Assembly: GCA_963556255.1 (NCBI GenBank)
Contig: OY744613.1
Span: 46,092,030-46,156,029, forward strand
Source: Allolobophora icterica
Lineage: Eukaryota; Annelida; Clitellata; Crassiclitellata; Lumbricidae
Reading direction: 5' to 3'
Length of the DNA: 64,000 nt
Shown here: positions 10,183 to 21,500 of the stretch, in pieces
How positions within the stretch are numbered: the stretch's first letter is position 1
How the letters are laid out: the number at the start of each line of letters is the position of its first letter
Made by a program: the position numbers and the translations under genes
Notes under the pieces: generated by a model
The model's database searches: none
The model's input: only the letters and a program-made list of their open reading frames with translations
Told to the model about the DNA's origin: nothing

Positions 10183-11191
10183 CCCTCAGGCTACCAATGT
10201 TTTTTTTGCGACATCGGCTACCAAGGGGGGTGGTTACCACCCCACTGGAATTTCGTGTTGGTTTCAAATATCATATCATGTAATACAGCATTTGATTCAG
10301 CATTCATTTCTGACAAGAATGGTGTATTTAGTTGTAAAATATATGAATGCATCTCGAAATTATATATTTTTTAACAAAGGCACCAGTCCATTTAACGATA
10401 TCTGATATTATCTCACACAATTTGTACTTTTTGGATAAAAAAAATAAATGATGTGGATTTTGAAAATGAACTATGTATCCAAGAATATTCTAAATATAAT
10501 GAGGCTTAATTTTCAACAATACAAACTATTCCAAAGTCTGTTTTAGTTTCAGGCAACATCTAAAGGCGTGCAGCTATATCAACATGAAACAAGAAATTAT
10601 GTAATTTTTCCTGGCAGTCAAATACGTCAGTGGTCCTTGCAGTTATTGCAAGTTACTTTCATTGCTTTGTGCGAATGCTTCCTGAAAAAAGGATTCTTGA
10701 ACACTTCACAGCACTGCTTTACTCTGTAAGCATTCTGCTTTGACTGTTTATTGCCCTTCCCCATACCCAACCATATCGGTTTACGTTGTGATGTTGCATC
10801 AGTGATTTTCACACTGAAAAAGCGTATTATTATTTATTATGATCACTTCCGGTTTTCAAAAGACAAATAACTAAGAACCAAATATATCCCTACATTCCCT
10901 CTAAAGAATGGCATAGTTGTTTCTCTTCCAGAAAGAATAATGAATACCTTGATAGTCGACAACAGCTAACAGCTGACGAGAGAAATTCCTGATTCCAAAA
11001 CGTGGTACCTAGGCTATATCGGGTATAACTTTTTATGGCGTGGGATATCATCACGACTTTTACCTCAAAATGTGTGCAAATGGACCCCCTACAGCTACCT
11101 AAAATGTCAAAATTATATTCCATGTGCTACAAAAAAAATTTGCAGAAAAACGTAGGGGAGGTGGTAACCACCCCCCTTGGTAGTCCGAGGG
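10183..11191. mobile_element. TTAA-flanked MITE, family B (1009 bp)
   Basis: Flanked by TTAA at 10179-10182 and 11192-11195. Left end CCCTCAGGCTACCAA; right end is its near complement TTGGTAGTCCGAGGG. The left end repeats its subterminal GGCTACCAA word after a T-rich spacer, then has the palindrome GGGGTGGTTACCACCCC. The right end has the matching GGTGGTAACCACCCCCC. Piggybac-type signature. The interior is AT-rich with no transposase. Confidence 0.88.
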
Positions 11192-11195
11192 TTAA

Positions 11196-12470
11196 TCTGC
11201 CAACAATCAAAGCGACTAAACTACGCTGTTCAACAGCAGTCTTGATTACATAGACATTAACTTGAGAGTCTTGAGTTGAACAGACCATCAGTCGTGTCAG
11301 ACTGAACAATAAACATGTCTTCTGCCTTTCAAGCGTTTTTCAACTCTTACATAACAATGATCAAAATCCACTCTGCGAAGCTAAGTTTTCTTACATGACA
11401 CCAACATTTCAAAATGCGGTGATTTTGTCACTGTAAACAATCATAAACATTCCCTTTATGGTTAGTAGGCCTAGCACTTAGTTTTATTTGAGCTAATCAG
11501 TTTTCCACAGGAAAAAACTTAATTTTCTGTTTGAAACAGATTTTTAGATTAATAAGAAAGCATAGGCCTACAGGCTTGAAGGCAAAGGACAAAGAGTCGC
11601 TATAACCATACCGATTCAAACGTACTTTAATAACACACCAACGGAACTGAATTGCATTTATAATATGAGCATTCGATGGATGACGCTTTTTCATGCAAAC
11701 TAACCATTGCCTTTCGCTATGTGGCGGCACAGTCTTCGATTGTCTAGAAATTCTTCAGCAGCCTAATAGACACTGAATATTACATAAGGGTATCCCCAGG
11801 GGCCCGGGAACCGATGGCACCAAAGGCGCCGATCAGGTCCGCATTAAGGCTAGTGCGGGCCCGGGTGCTGTGATTTCCAATATTATATAGCCATCAGCGA
11901 GGGGCAAAATTACAAGTACAATTAAATTTTTAATGTACTTCCGAAAATGCGGGCCCCTCAGAACTGCGGGCCTGGCGCCGATGCTCACACAAGTTTTGGC
12001 TCTGTGGCGCCGAGGCAGGCGCATGCTCACGCAACGTTTTTGGGCATGATACAATAAAAATATCATTTGCGCCCTAAATTCTAATAGTGAATATGAGCGC
12101 ATTTTCAAACAGAGCCAGTGCTTGTGCCCGTGTCACGAACCTCACACTCGATACGCTATAGAAATAACATAGTAGGCCTAATGGAACTTGTCCAACGCCG
12201 GCCAATGCCAGCTCTGACCTTAGGGAAATGTCAGCAAGCTGAGCGACTGCCAAGAGAATCATGGATACTGGAACCTTACTCTCTGGGTTGAAAGCTACAA
12301 CAGGTGTTGGTTGTTGAAAGATAGGATTTCTCCTTGGTCGATCCAAAGCTTTGATGGTGACACGCTCAATTATATCCTCCGACAAGACTGGATGGGAGAG
12401 TGGTTGGAATTTGCGCATACAGAAAAGAGGACAGATAATTATTAAGACAGCTGTAATGTATCTATATTGT
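11196..12470. other. Intergenic stretch, no gene recognised
   Basis: Contains three TAGGCCTA palindromes (11466, 11563, 12173) and a GC-rich patch at 11800-12040 with repeated GGCGCCGA words. A minus-strand ORF of 114 codons at 12074-12418 has no domain I recognise and no supporting splice or start evidence. Confidence 0.5.
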
Positions 12471-12474
12471 ATTT

Positions 12475-12830
12475 GTATTGTATTGTATTGTATATGGGCA
12501 TTTATAAAGCGCCTCTTGCGGCATAGGCCATTCAGAGGCGCTCCCAGTGCGCGAGATCAAGAAAGAAAAAGGTCCTTGAAGTGACCAACAAGTACCGAGC
12601 AACAGTGGTCGACTCTGTATACTTGTGACAAATGCGGGGACTAAGATGACCGCAGCATCATGGATAGAGGGACCTCAGTACAACACGCAACTGCCGGAGC
12701 TGATAATAACTGTTCCGAGTGACCAAGTTAACATGCTGAGAGAGACTAAGCTCTCGATCCAGCGTAACACCTAGGTCACGAACAGTAAGGGAGAAAGTGA
12801 TATGGAGAAAGGTTTAAGTAAGTAGGTGTA
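12475..12830 (-). pseudogene. L2-like LINE 3' fragment
   Basis: The minus strand contains the L2 reverse-transcriptase tail seen more completely at 31250-31790 (VRDLGVTLDRELSLSQHV-like, then TRNSYYQLRQLR-like). The 3' terminus GAGGCGCTTTATAAATGCCC reads out near 12490 and is followed by a (TTGTA)n tail. Confidence 0.7.
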
Positions 12831-12867
12831 AGTCAACCCCCGCCAGCTGCCTACGACCACCAAGACT

Positions 12868-12901
12868 GGTCTATACCGCGAGAGGCGCTTTATAAATGCC
12901 C

Positions 12902-12902
<1 letters not shown>
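12868..12902 (+). pseudogene. L2-like LINE 3' terminus, opposite orientation
   Basis: A short plus-strand GCGAGAGGCGCTTTATAAAT terminus, tail-to-tail with the fragment on its left, running into the (AT)n array. Confidence 0.6.

Positions 12903-12979
<77 letters not shown>
12903..12979. repeat. (AT)n microsatellite
   Basis: Pure TA dinucleotide run of about 76 bp next to the L2 3' terminus. Confidence 0.98.
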
Positions 12980-12983
<4 letters not shown>

Positions 12984-13049
12984 ATGGTGGTGTGCACCAC
13001 CATTCTCTCTGGTAGCGCTGCTTCTTCCTTTTCTCACCTTTTAATCCTG

Positions 13050-13480
13050 CTACATATATATTGTTAGGTCCCATTATATTTTAAAGAAAAGAGCTCAGTC
13101 TAGAGGTATGATTAGAATGGTTTCATTCATAAGATAACATAAGAAACAGAATCTACCTTTCACAACGGCACTCGTCAGTTCACCAAAGACGTATAAACTG
13201 TAGACAAACACGTGCAACTGCTTCGTCGGCATAAGAAGAAGTAGCACTCACAATAACTCTTCTTCGTGGAAGAAGAGCTCTCCTAGCACGAGCTTCAGAC
13301 GTCACACGATAAACAACAGCGCTGTCGGCCTCAGAGGGCAACGAGACGAGCTTGAAAACGAAGGAGTTGGCCTTAGGCTCTCCTATTGAAACTCTACATA
13401 CGACTTAAGTCTTCGCCAAGATCATAGATTATATAAAGACTAGGAATCTAAACCTTGTAGAAGTAAAGGCGATATTAGCG
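13050..13480. other. Unassigned repeat-like sequence
   Basis: No coding signal. It begins TGTTAGGTCCC and has an AGAAG-rich central part. It could be a solo LTR or transposon flank, but neither ends nor duplications were found. Confidence 0.3.
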
Positions 13481-13499
13481 GCTGCAAAAGCCAATGCTA

Positions 13500-14396
13500 G
13501 ATATCGTTCTCTTCTTCACTCTACCAATGCCAAATTGTCAGGTATATGTAACAAGGTAAATAGTCCGCAGTCCAATGAAATAATTCAGAGAAGTTTGGGG
13601 TGCTAAATTGTCACTCCTGTGGCCACTCGCTGGAACAGTTACTATGATTCTCGTAGCAGTCTTTTGACACATTCTCCAGCCAAATTGGATCCATTGTGCA
13701 CATCCCTCTATTTGCCAGTATTAAAGGATGTTGAAATCACTTTCATCATGGAAGACATCGAGGTTTTCTCCCACTTAGCTCAAGACCTTGATCGTCTTTA
13801 AGGTGACTTGAAGCCCGAGAATTACTTGGGTTTTCTTTTCCCACTTTACTTCTGCTGCTCATCTACGAAACTTCCAGGGGCCTACGAAAGTCTGAAAATC
13901 TGAAAATGAGATATTGAATGATTGACCGGGAATATGGAAACAGTCTAAGTTAAGCAGTGCTAGCCTACATTATGTGAACTTGGCGAAGTTGGAATTGACA
14001 GTTGACTTGGGGTCTACAAATGCAAAAGTGCTGATAGGGCCTACGACGACCTTAAAACGGCCCTGGCTGCAGCACATCGCATAGTAATGGTTTGAAATGT
14101 TGCATGCCGTTGGCATCATTCTGCTGACATCAATAAGCGCTTAAGTCACTATTTCACGTTCTCCGATTCCACTCATGCCGCTCTACTGGGGGGGGGGTAG
14201 AATAATGGTAACACTCATGGCCAGGAGAGCAGCAAGAAAGCAGCAGTACGCAGTTCTATTCCCGCAACCCCCCTCGGGCAGGCGCCTTGCATGGCTACCA
14301 TAACGTGTGTTTTGTTAAGATATTGACAATAATTTGTATTGTCATGTCGCAATGTAATCTTACTGCGTTTGTCGGTTTCAATTAAAAATTAAAAAG

Positions 14397-14479
<83 letters not shown>

Positions 14480-14917
14480 GCACCCAGCTTTCAAGCTTCG
14501 ATGGATTAAACATGCAAATATGGAGCAAACTTCGATGGATTAAACATGCAAATATGGAGCAAACGTTATGATTTTCAGCTGATAGGGAACATCACCAAGA
14601 TGCTATGAAGCCCGGTCGTTCAGATGAAGTGGTAGAATCCAAAACTTTGCATTTCTTTACCTATATGGATGATGCTGGTGGAGAGCCAAGAACGACTCTT
14701 CATTCCCAGGTCGAACTGCATTTTTGCAATACAATGATAGAACACTCTGGAGAGATATCTACTGGTCCGCACTTAGCCTATCTTTCTAAAATTTAATGTT
14801 GGACTTCCTTCATCCGCTGCAGTTGAACGGTTGTTTAGCTTTGCAGGAATGATATGATCAGCCAAAGGAATCATCTGAGCCCGCAATTGTTTGAAAAACT
14901 TTTACTTCAACATTTAA
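13500..14917 (+). pseudogene. hAT transposase relic
   Basis: Two transposase blocks survive. At 13619-13801 the frame reads TRWNSYYDS, then KLDPLCTSLYLP and HLAQDLDRL, which matches the region preceding the dimerisation domain of hAT transposases. At 14485-14917 it reads FKLRWI, then SSAAVERLFSFAGM and LSPQLFEKLLL, the C-terminal hAT dimerisation domain. The blocks are separated by about 700 bp of non-coding sequence and a (TTA)n array, and both contain stops. The family A MITE at 14918 is inserted just past the FEKLLL motif. Confidence 0.8.
14396..14478. repeat. (TTA)n microsatellite
   Basis: About 83 bp of pure ATT repeats. A tandem duplication of CTTCGATGGATTAAACATGC (14496 and 14529) follows. 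Confidence 0.98.
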
Positions 14918-15752
14918 CCCTCGACTGCCCAAGCTATTTTTTGGTACACGAATGCCCAACGGGGGGGTCCGACCGGACCCCAATGTTTCCATTGTGATAT
15001 CTGGAGAACGGATTGGAATATTTTAACACGATTTGGCTTGTTATAATCCAAATTCAATTTGCAATCGACTGATATATGGTATTTCACAATAGCGCCACCT
15101 GGTGAAACTTTATTTGAACTTTAATAGGGGGCCTACTCTTTTGTAGTTTTTTGCAATTTCGGGATTTTTCGCAGGTGTTCAATTGTACGCATGTGGTTGT
15201 TGCCTGGTTGTGGGGTACAGGATTGGAACATTTTAACGGGATTTGGCTTGTTATAATCCAAATTCAATTTGCATTCGACTGATATATGGTATTTCACAAT
15301 AACTTGCGCTAAACATTTATTTATTGGCTGGTAAACCATATGCCAGTATGACCATCAGACGCATACCTTGGGGGTGTCCTTGGTATATGCTATGGTTGAG
15401 GGGTACAGGAATGGAATATTTTAACGGGATTTGGCTTGTTATAATCCAAATTCAATTTGCAATCGACCTATATATAGTATTTCACAACAACGTGCGTTAA
15501 AAAATTTATTTCTGGGCTGGTAAACCATGTGACAGTATGACCATCAGCCGCATATCTTGGGGGTGTCCTTGGTATATGGTATGGTTGTGGGCTACCGGGT
15601 GGTAGAATGATCACGCAAAATATATCATACGAAGCCCAATTGAACGCTTTAGGATGTCCTAAAACCATTTTTACAGGTTCATGGCCGTTCTAAAGTTATC
15701 GTGGAAAAGCGGGTCTGGAGTCCGGTCGGACCCCCCCTTGGGCATTCGAGGG
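14918..15752 (-). mobile_element. TTAA-flanked MITE, family A (835 bp)
   Basis: TTAA at 14914-14917 and 15753-15756. Left end CCCTCGACTGCCCAAG, right end CTTGGGCATTCGAGGG. Both ends carry the palindromic block GGTCCGACCGGACC (right: GGTCCGGTCGGACC). The long end repeats GAATGCCCAA after a T-rich spacer. Internally, a unit of about 200 bp (TATATGGTATTTCACAATA ... TGGTTGTGGGGTACAGG) is repeated about three times. Opposite orientation to the copy at 40649-41487. PiggyBac-type signature, no transposase. Confidence 0.9.
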
Positions 15753-15756
15753 TTAA

Positions 15757-16105
15757 ACAACAGGACTAGCCCATAATTCATCATCAGCTGTTTTAAGTAT
15801 GGGCAAACATGTTAACACTGGCAGGCTGGCAGCACTTCAGCATGTTCTAGTTAAAGCAAGCCTAAAACTGGTCAGAACGGTTACTGTTGCCACTTGTCTG
15901 TGTAGACTGTCTTGTGAAGAACTGTTACACGGATAAAGTGTGACATCTTTCTTTGTTAAATTTATCTGTTCCATTGCTCTCAATTAATTTCGGGAGTCGA
16001 AGTTAAGCCTATTGAATGTTTATGAAGTCTACTTCAGACAAGCCATAAGAAACTATAGATCACTGTCAAGTACCCTTATGGAATGAAAATGTACACATTA
16101 ATGAG
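15757..16105. other. Flank of the hAT relic
   Basis: Probably the 3' end of the hAT element interrupted at 14918. Nothing else recognised. Confidence 0.4.
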
Positions 16106-16305
16106 TAGTGATAAAAGTACATAACGTTGATTTCTGAAAAGTATTTTGAAAAACTATTTTCAAAAGATTTTCAAAATACTATTTTATTTTGTATTTTTCA
16201 CAATACTTTTGAAAAGTAGTTTTTAAAGTATTTTAAAAATACTTTTCAAAAGTATTTTATTTTGCATTTTCAAAATACTTTTGAAAAGTATTTTGCCCAT
16301 CACTA
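16106..16305. mobile_element. Palindromic MITE-like element, TAGTGAT ends
   Basis: Bounded by TAGTGAT on the left and ATCACTA on the right, with the right end reading TAGTGATGGGCAAAATAC on the minus strand. The interior is a dense set of AAAATACTTTTGAAAAGTATTTT palindromes that would fold back on itself. It resembles the hAT-type element at 26891-27448 (CAGTGATGGGCA ends), but no duplication is visible because the right side is an (AT)n run. Confidence 0.6.
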
Positions 16306-16316
16306 ATATATATATA

Positions 16317-16387
<71 letters not shown>
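16306..16387. repeat. (AT)n microsatellite
   Basis: Almost pure AT dinucleotide run between the palindromic element and the LTR. Confidence 0.97.
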
Positions 16388-16394
<7 letters not shown>

Positions 16395-16398
16395 ATAT

Positions 16399-16850
16399 TG
16401 TTGGATGTGACTGACCTTACCTGACCGGATGGCACGTGTAGTAGACCTATGGAGGGATGGGTCTTGCTCCGGAATTAGACTGGCGCCAAAAACTAGCTAT
16501 ATTAGCGTATGCGAGGTCAGGTGCATTAGCCTGCAGTAGGATTCGTGTTAGTGGCAGACTGGTGTTAGTGTTTGAACGTTGGCTTTAGTCGCCCTTGTGG
16601 CTGAGACTTGTTCGTTTGCGTACGGTCGTCACTGAAGGTCTTACTTAGATCTGTTGAGGCGTGGTTGATGTACTCTGACGGTGCTCTTTTCGTTGAGGCT
16701 TGTCTACTGTCGTTGTGCTGTCGTGCTGACGTGCTTACGGTTGTCTTCTAATTAAGGTAATATAAGTTTGCTTATAGATATCGCTGAATAAATTGTTTAT
16801 CTTGAACACGGGACTCATATTTCACTAAATCCCCTAGATTCCTTCCTACA
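16399..16850 (+). mobile_element. 5' LTR of a Gypsy-type retrotransposon
   Basis: A 452-bp segment begins TGTTGG and ends CCTACA (TG...CA). It holds an AATAAA about 65 bp before its end and is followed two bases later by TGGGGGCTCGAACCGG, a plausible tRNA primer-binding site starting with the CCA complement. Decayed gag and protease follow downstream. No 3' LTR copy was found in the window; the element is cut off near 18812. Confidence 0.7.
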
Positions 16851-17129
16851 CATGGGGGCTCGAACCGGTTCTGTATTTCAGTAATGTAGTGGACGGGTTT
16901 TCTATAGAGAAAATTGGAAATTTGGGTATTACTTGAGCCGGTTCTAAATTTGAATTAGGGCGTAGTTGGGTGTTGGGTGCTAAATTGTGAAAGTAGAGTG
17001 TCAAAGTTAGTCGTTAGTTTTCGCTAAATGTTGAAATTGGGAGCGATATTTTTGATTGAAAGCTAGTACGATATATAATTACGCAATTGACTTTAGAAGT
17101 TGAGAGTTGAAAATAAAGACTTTTAGCGG

Positions 17130-18812
17130 CAAAGCCGTTGACAGCAGACGATGTTTTGGAAATGTCGGCCGAGGAATTGAGGCAAGAGTTGGACCGTTTA
17201 GGACAAGAGACGAAAGGCCTAAATAGGGGGCAATTACAGAAATTGTTGAATAAGTGGGTATCTGCTACAAAATTCCCTTAGGTCATGTTCATACTATGTA
17301 CCAAATTTCATGCTTCTATCAGTTTATGAGCAACTAACCAGTTCATAATTTGCACCGTACTGTCCCTTTCAGGCCACCTTAACTTCAAGGTGGCTACCAC
17401 AATTAGCTTTTCTCTTATAGGTAAGTGATTGCAATTAGTTCTTGCCCATAAATATGTATGTTTAGACACCAAGATTACGATTCTAAGTGAACTAGAAGCT
17501 GAAATATTGAAAAACATCTATTTTCGGTCGGCCATCTTGGAAAATGGCTGCCACTGAGGTCTGAAGGCAAATCTGCGGTTGCCCTATATAGCTAAATTTT
17601 TCTTCATCGTATTTTGCTACCATGTGCCAAATTTCATGCTTCCAACATCAAGTGAGCAATTTTTACACCAAGCTGACTGACTAATTGGCATTTTTTTAAG
17701 GTGAGGATATGACGTAATGCTAAAACGTCCGCTAGGGGCCTAAACCATGACAGAAAAATTGACAACAAATTTTTTCTGCTTCAGAACTAAAATGTCATTA
17801 ATTTAAACATCATTGCCAAGATTCTACCCAAAATCTCTGTTCCCTTTCTTTTTTGTGACATAAGCCAACAACGGACTACACTGATATAGAGCATCATTTG
17901 ATATCTTTTGAAAGGGCAATGACTTTGCATAAGTTTCCAAAGGATAAATGGACGGTTTTGTTACATCCACAATTAACGGGGAAGACCCAGAAACTTTTTC
18001 GGAGTTATCGGTTAATGAGGTTGCTGACTATGATGCGGTGAGATGGGCGTTATTGACAGCATACGAAAGGGTCCCAGAATTCCATAGAAAACGGTTTAGA
18101 GGAATGTGTAAAGAAAAGTGGAAACCTATTCAAATTATGCGTTCCGGCTGCAGGTTCCGCTTAAAACGCCGGCTTGATAGTGAAGAAGCTTTGCATGATG
18201 TAAAACGGAAGGCAGAAGTGTTTAACAGGGAGCAATTTGTTGAATGTTTGCTCCTGAATTGCATAAATGGATGGTAGATACAAGCCAGTTTCGATGACAG
18301 CCGCTGCGAAGTTAGCTGATGAATATGCGATGATAATAAACAGGTGCCAATTCCAGCCATTGGGGGACAGCAACAGGATTCTGGAAATTCGGGTAGGAAT
18401 TGGGGGCAGAATGGTAAACCCAAGGGGAAGAATTTCGATTATGACAGCCATAAAGAGGAGCCGTTTGGGGGGACAATTAGATGTCACCACTGTAGGGAGG
18501 TATAGGTCATATAAAGAGTAGGTGTTGGTTGTTGAAAAAGAAGAATAGAAGAGAGCATGATGAAAATTGGAGGGATGGTCCTAACCACGTGGGTTTTGTA
18601 GGCCTACATAGCGTGTCGGCGCCTGTGAAAGTGTCTGAAGAGGGTGATGAGATATCACACGTGGACAGACGCTATCTACCATTCTGTGCAAATGGGAATG
18701 TGAGTGATGTCAATAATGTGCACAAATCTGTTGTATTTTTACGTGATTCTGGAGCATTGCAGTCTTTAGTGTGTACGCAGCTAGTTCAATCGTCTGCATA
18801 TTGGGACACATT
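17130..18812 (+). pseudogene. Gypsy-type gag and protease relic
   Basis: Follows the LTR. At 17140-17280 the frame reads DDVLEMSAEELRQELDRL, a SAP-like N-terminal helix pair. After an insertion, gag resumes at 17925 (KFPKDKWTVLLHPQLTGK), shifts frame, and continues AVRWALLTAYERVPEFHRKR at 17995-18110. A CCHC zinc knuckle (CHHC then H-IKSR-C spacing) is split by a frameshift at about 18489-18535. The protease active-site segment reads FLRDSGALQSLV at 18740-18780. Reverse transcriptase, RNase H and integrase are absent. The relic ends at the border with a minus-strand LINE. Confidence 0.8.
17285..17925. other. Unidentified insertion inside the gag relic
   Basis: About 640 bp with no gag similarity. 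It contains a repeated phrase CAAATTTCATGCTTC at about 17301 and 17629, so it is likely a non-coding repeat, but its ends were not resolved. Confidence 0.4.
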
Positions 18813-18814
18813 TA

Positions 18815-20140
18815 GAAGCCGTGAAGAGTCACTCCCAAAACTCAGCCTCCTTGCGGTGATGGAGACGATGGAGCGATCGGAGTTGAGTCACCCTCGTCAG
18901 GTGGTCGGCCGGATCTTTTGAGCGACGGTAGCGTCTTTCAAGACAGCGTGTGCGTCGGCGATACTTGCGGTAATCACTGTCAGACCACATATCAAGGGGT
19001 CGCATGCGCATTTTGACCCTCCGCTGAGGTAGTAATTTGTCCAGTATTTCGTTCATGGTGGTGAAGTAAAGGTCAAACAGGTCAGCCTCCGACAAGACAT
19101 CCAGCGAAGAGGAGGCAGAAGCAAATTTTGAGCAGCGAAGAGCATCACGGAATACTTGATAGTCGAGGTCTTCCAGCCACGCACCATACGAATGGCATAT
19201 ATGGGTTGCAGATGCAAGAAGGAAAGAGTTAGTTCAACGAGCGAATAATCGGACAAAGTCGGCGGGTGAACGTGTAGATCACAGACAGATACTTCGTCAG
19301 ACGTGATGATCGGGTCAAGGGTACCGACGAGCACATGAGTGGTCTCACTTACATGCTGACGGAGACCAAACTGAGCAAGTAGATCAAGGAACCGGAGAGT
19401 AGATGGGTCTGAGGAGTCTTGTAGATGGATGTTGAAGTCACCTAAAATGGCCAGCTGACTGTTTCTTGTGAGTAGGCTCTCAAAAAGAGATGAAAACTCA
19501 TCAAAAAACATTCCGGTAAGATGAGCAGAGACAGGTCTGTAGAGAGCCTGTAGAATTGATGGTCCATGCGAACCGAGTTGTCATCCGGACGAGAGGCTCT
19601 GGGGCGGTCGTAGAAGAAGAAGCCGGACGGAGCAGCACGAAAAAGAGTCATCAGAACCGCGGTGCTAGCTTTCCGTATCGGCTAAGACGTCCAGTTGTCT
19701 TTCCTGAAGAGTTTGGGCTACATACCCGAATATGTCAGAGAGAGAACGAGCATTCCATGTAGCCATTCGAAGGCCTGGATGCCGCTTGACGTCCTGAAGA
19801 GACTGATCAGGAGCGAGAGAATCAGAAGTAGATCGATCATGGGCAACCAGCTCATCAGGGCCCAAATGAGAGCTGGACGCCGGAATGGAAGACGGCGAAG
19901 AGGATGAAACTTTCCCAGGTAGAGACAAAGTGACGTTGTTGAAGGATGAGCGATAAGTACCCGGGCACCAAATCTGAGTTGAGAATAGGGCTTCAGCGAC
20001 AAGGGCGCTGGGCAGACGAGTGAAGTAGAAGGAGCTGTTGTGCTGTGTACGAGATACGCATCTTCACACTTCAGTGGCAGAAAGTTGGTTAACTCAGTGA
20101 CAGAGCAGCTAAGTATACGTATAATCCTCGTGTACATGCG
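18815..20140 (-). pseudogene. L2-like LINE, endonuclease half
   Basis: Read on the minus strand from 20140 to 18815: an N-terminal segment, then RMATWNARSLSDIFGYV (start of the APE-type endonuclease, about 19740), a gap, then LAILGDFNIHLQDSSD (about 19450) and SDYSLVELTL (about 19250). The linker toward the reverse transcriptase follows (MWSDSDYRKYRRRTRCLERR, about 18990). Several frameshifts. The reverse transcriptase is missing because the element is truncated at 18815. Confidence 0.8.
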
Positions 20141-20154
20141 GAAATGTAAACAAA

Positions 20155-20295
20155 TATTAGTTACGTCACACAGCCCAAGGTCACATCAGGCCGGTAGCGC
20201 ATAGAACGTAAATCCTCAAAATGTACATGTAGACATGTAAATAAAACCAATGACATCACGCAGCCCAAGGTCGCATCAGGCCGGCGGCGCGTAAA
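20155..20295. repeat. Two direct copies of an about 88-bp unit
   Basis: The phrase CAGCCCAAGGTCRCATCAGG occurs at 20171 and 20260 with conserved flanks. It lies just upstream (minus strand) of the LINE endonuclease, where tandem 5'-UTR repeats are common. Confidence 0.7.
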
Positions 20296-20299
20296 TGAA

Positions 20300-21170
20300 T
20301 GTATTTTGAAGGCAGACAAAGCATCCAAAACTTCATTAAATTTAACAACGATCAGTTAACCAAACTCACGAAAATAAGCAACCTCATATCCACAAACTAA
20401 ATTGAGAGGTTATTGAAAGAAAAGGCTAGATAACTCCTAAGATAAACTGCAAACGAGACGTAAAACGAGCACAGCTGAACACGCTGGTGCGTACACGACG
20501 AACGCTAAAACGCATGATGAGTCTTTCTTCATAGCGTGGCCTTATCTGCCTGGCTCTCGTTCATGCTGGTTCTTATTGGAGGCTTATAGTCATAATCTCT
20601 AAACATCCATATTATGAATGTGGGAAATAATAGAAGTAGATCCTTGAGTCTAGCAGTTAATCTTAGTTTATTATGGGAAAACTATTAACATTGGCGGATT
20701 TAATTTAATTTAATTTACTTTATTTTAATTGAATTTTCTCTTTCTATGTTTTATTTGTGCCTATTCTTGACTTGCTTTGTTTCTTGCACTTGTATAACCC
20801 GTTTGTTAGCCGCAGTGCGTATGCAGGCGGAGTATTCAAGTCCATACTTACTTACTTGCGAAATAATTGGAACTAAATAAAAGGAAAACTGAAAGAAAGT
20901 GGTTTATAGTTAATATCTATGTACGCTTCTCGGAATTAGCTTAATGGACCAATCTCTTCCCCGTTAAGCGTAAATGGTTCTGTTCACTGAGACTGTATAC
21001 TGTCCGATCTGTTCAATAATATAACCCCTTTGTTCGGGTATAAATTAAACAGAGACGCAACACGTTTAGCCTACGTACCATCAGATTCACATATAAACAG
21101 CTTGTTTAGATTTACACAATTTCTTTACAGTGATAAGCTAAACTTAACTCACTTAAACTATTCATGCAGT
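20300..21170. other. Intergenic stretch; possible LINE 3' end at 20640-20860
   Basis: No gene recognised. At 20700-20860 a T-rich stretch ends in GTCCATACTTACTTACTTG, similar to the ACTTACTTAGTTACTTAC tail read on the minus strand near 31800, so it may be the 3' end of an unassigned LINE. Confidence 0.35.
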
Positions 21171-21174
21171 CATT

Positions 21175-21240
21175 TCGCCATCGTCTAATGGTTAGCGTTG
21201 TAGACTGTCAACAAACGATTTGGGGTTCTTCGCTAGGGCT
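21175..21240 (+). other. tRNA-like segment, probably pseudogene or SINE head
   Basis: CGTCTAATGGTTAGCG followed about 30 bases later by GGGGTTC resembles the D-arm and T-arm spacing of a tRNA (Asp/Glu-like). The T-arm and acceptor stem do not pair, so it is not a functional tRNA. Confidence 0.3.
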
Positions 21241-21300
21241 TGAATTATGTTCTTACTAGTCTTTATCTTCGCCCCTTAGCCAAGTCAAGGAAAGCACGAG

Positions 21301-21500
21301 NNNNNNNNNNNNNNNNNNNNNNNNNNNNNNNNNNNNNNNNNNNNNNNNNNNNNNNNNNNNNNNNNNNNNNNNNNNNNNNNNNNNNNNNNNNNNNNNNNNN
21401 NNNNNNNNNNNNNNNNNNNNNNNNNNNNNNNNNNNNNNNNNNNNNNNNNNNNNNNNNNNNNNNNNNNNNNNNNNNNNNNNNNNNNNNNNNNNNNNNNNNN
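21301..21500. other. Assembly gap (200 N)
   Basis: Exactly 200 undetermined bases, a conventional placeholder length. It lies at the 3' side of a minus-strand LINE. ORFs across it are meaningless. Confidence 1.

Noticed and set aside
12074..12418. Minus-strand ORF of 114 codons as a host exon
   Set aside because: No domain, no clear splice sites and no homologous copy in the window; kept only as an unassigned stretch.
16106..16305. Palindromic region as a microRNA precursor
   Set aside because: The fold-back is explained by the palindromic interior of a MITE with TAGTGATGGGC-type ends.
21175..21240. Functional tRNA gene
   Set aside because: D-arm and T-arm words are present, but the acceptor and T stems do not pair and the T loop lacks the normal GGTTCRA sequence.
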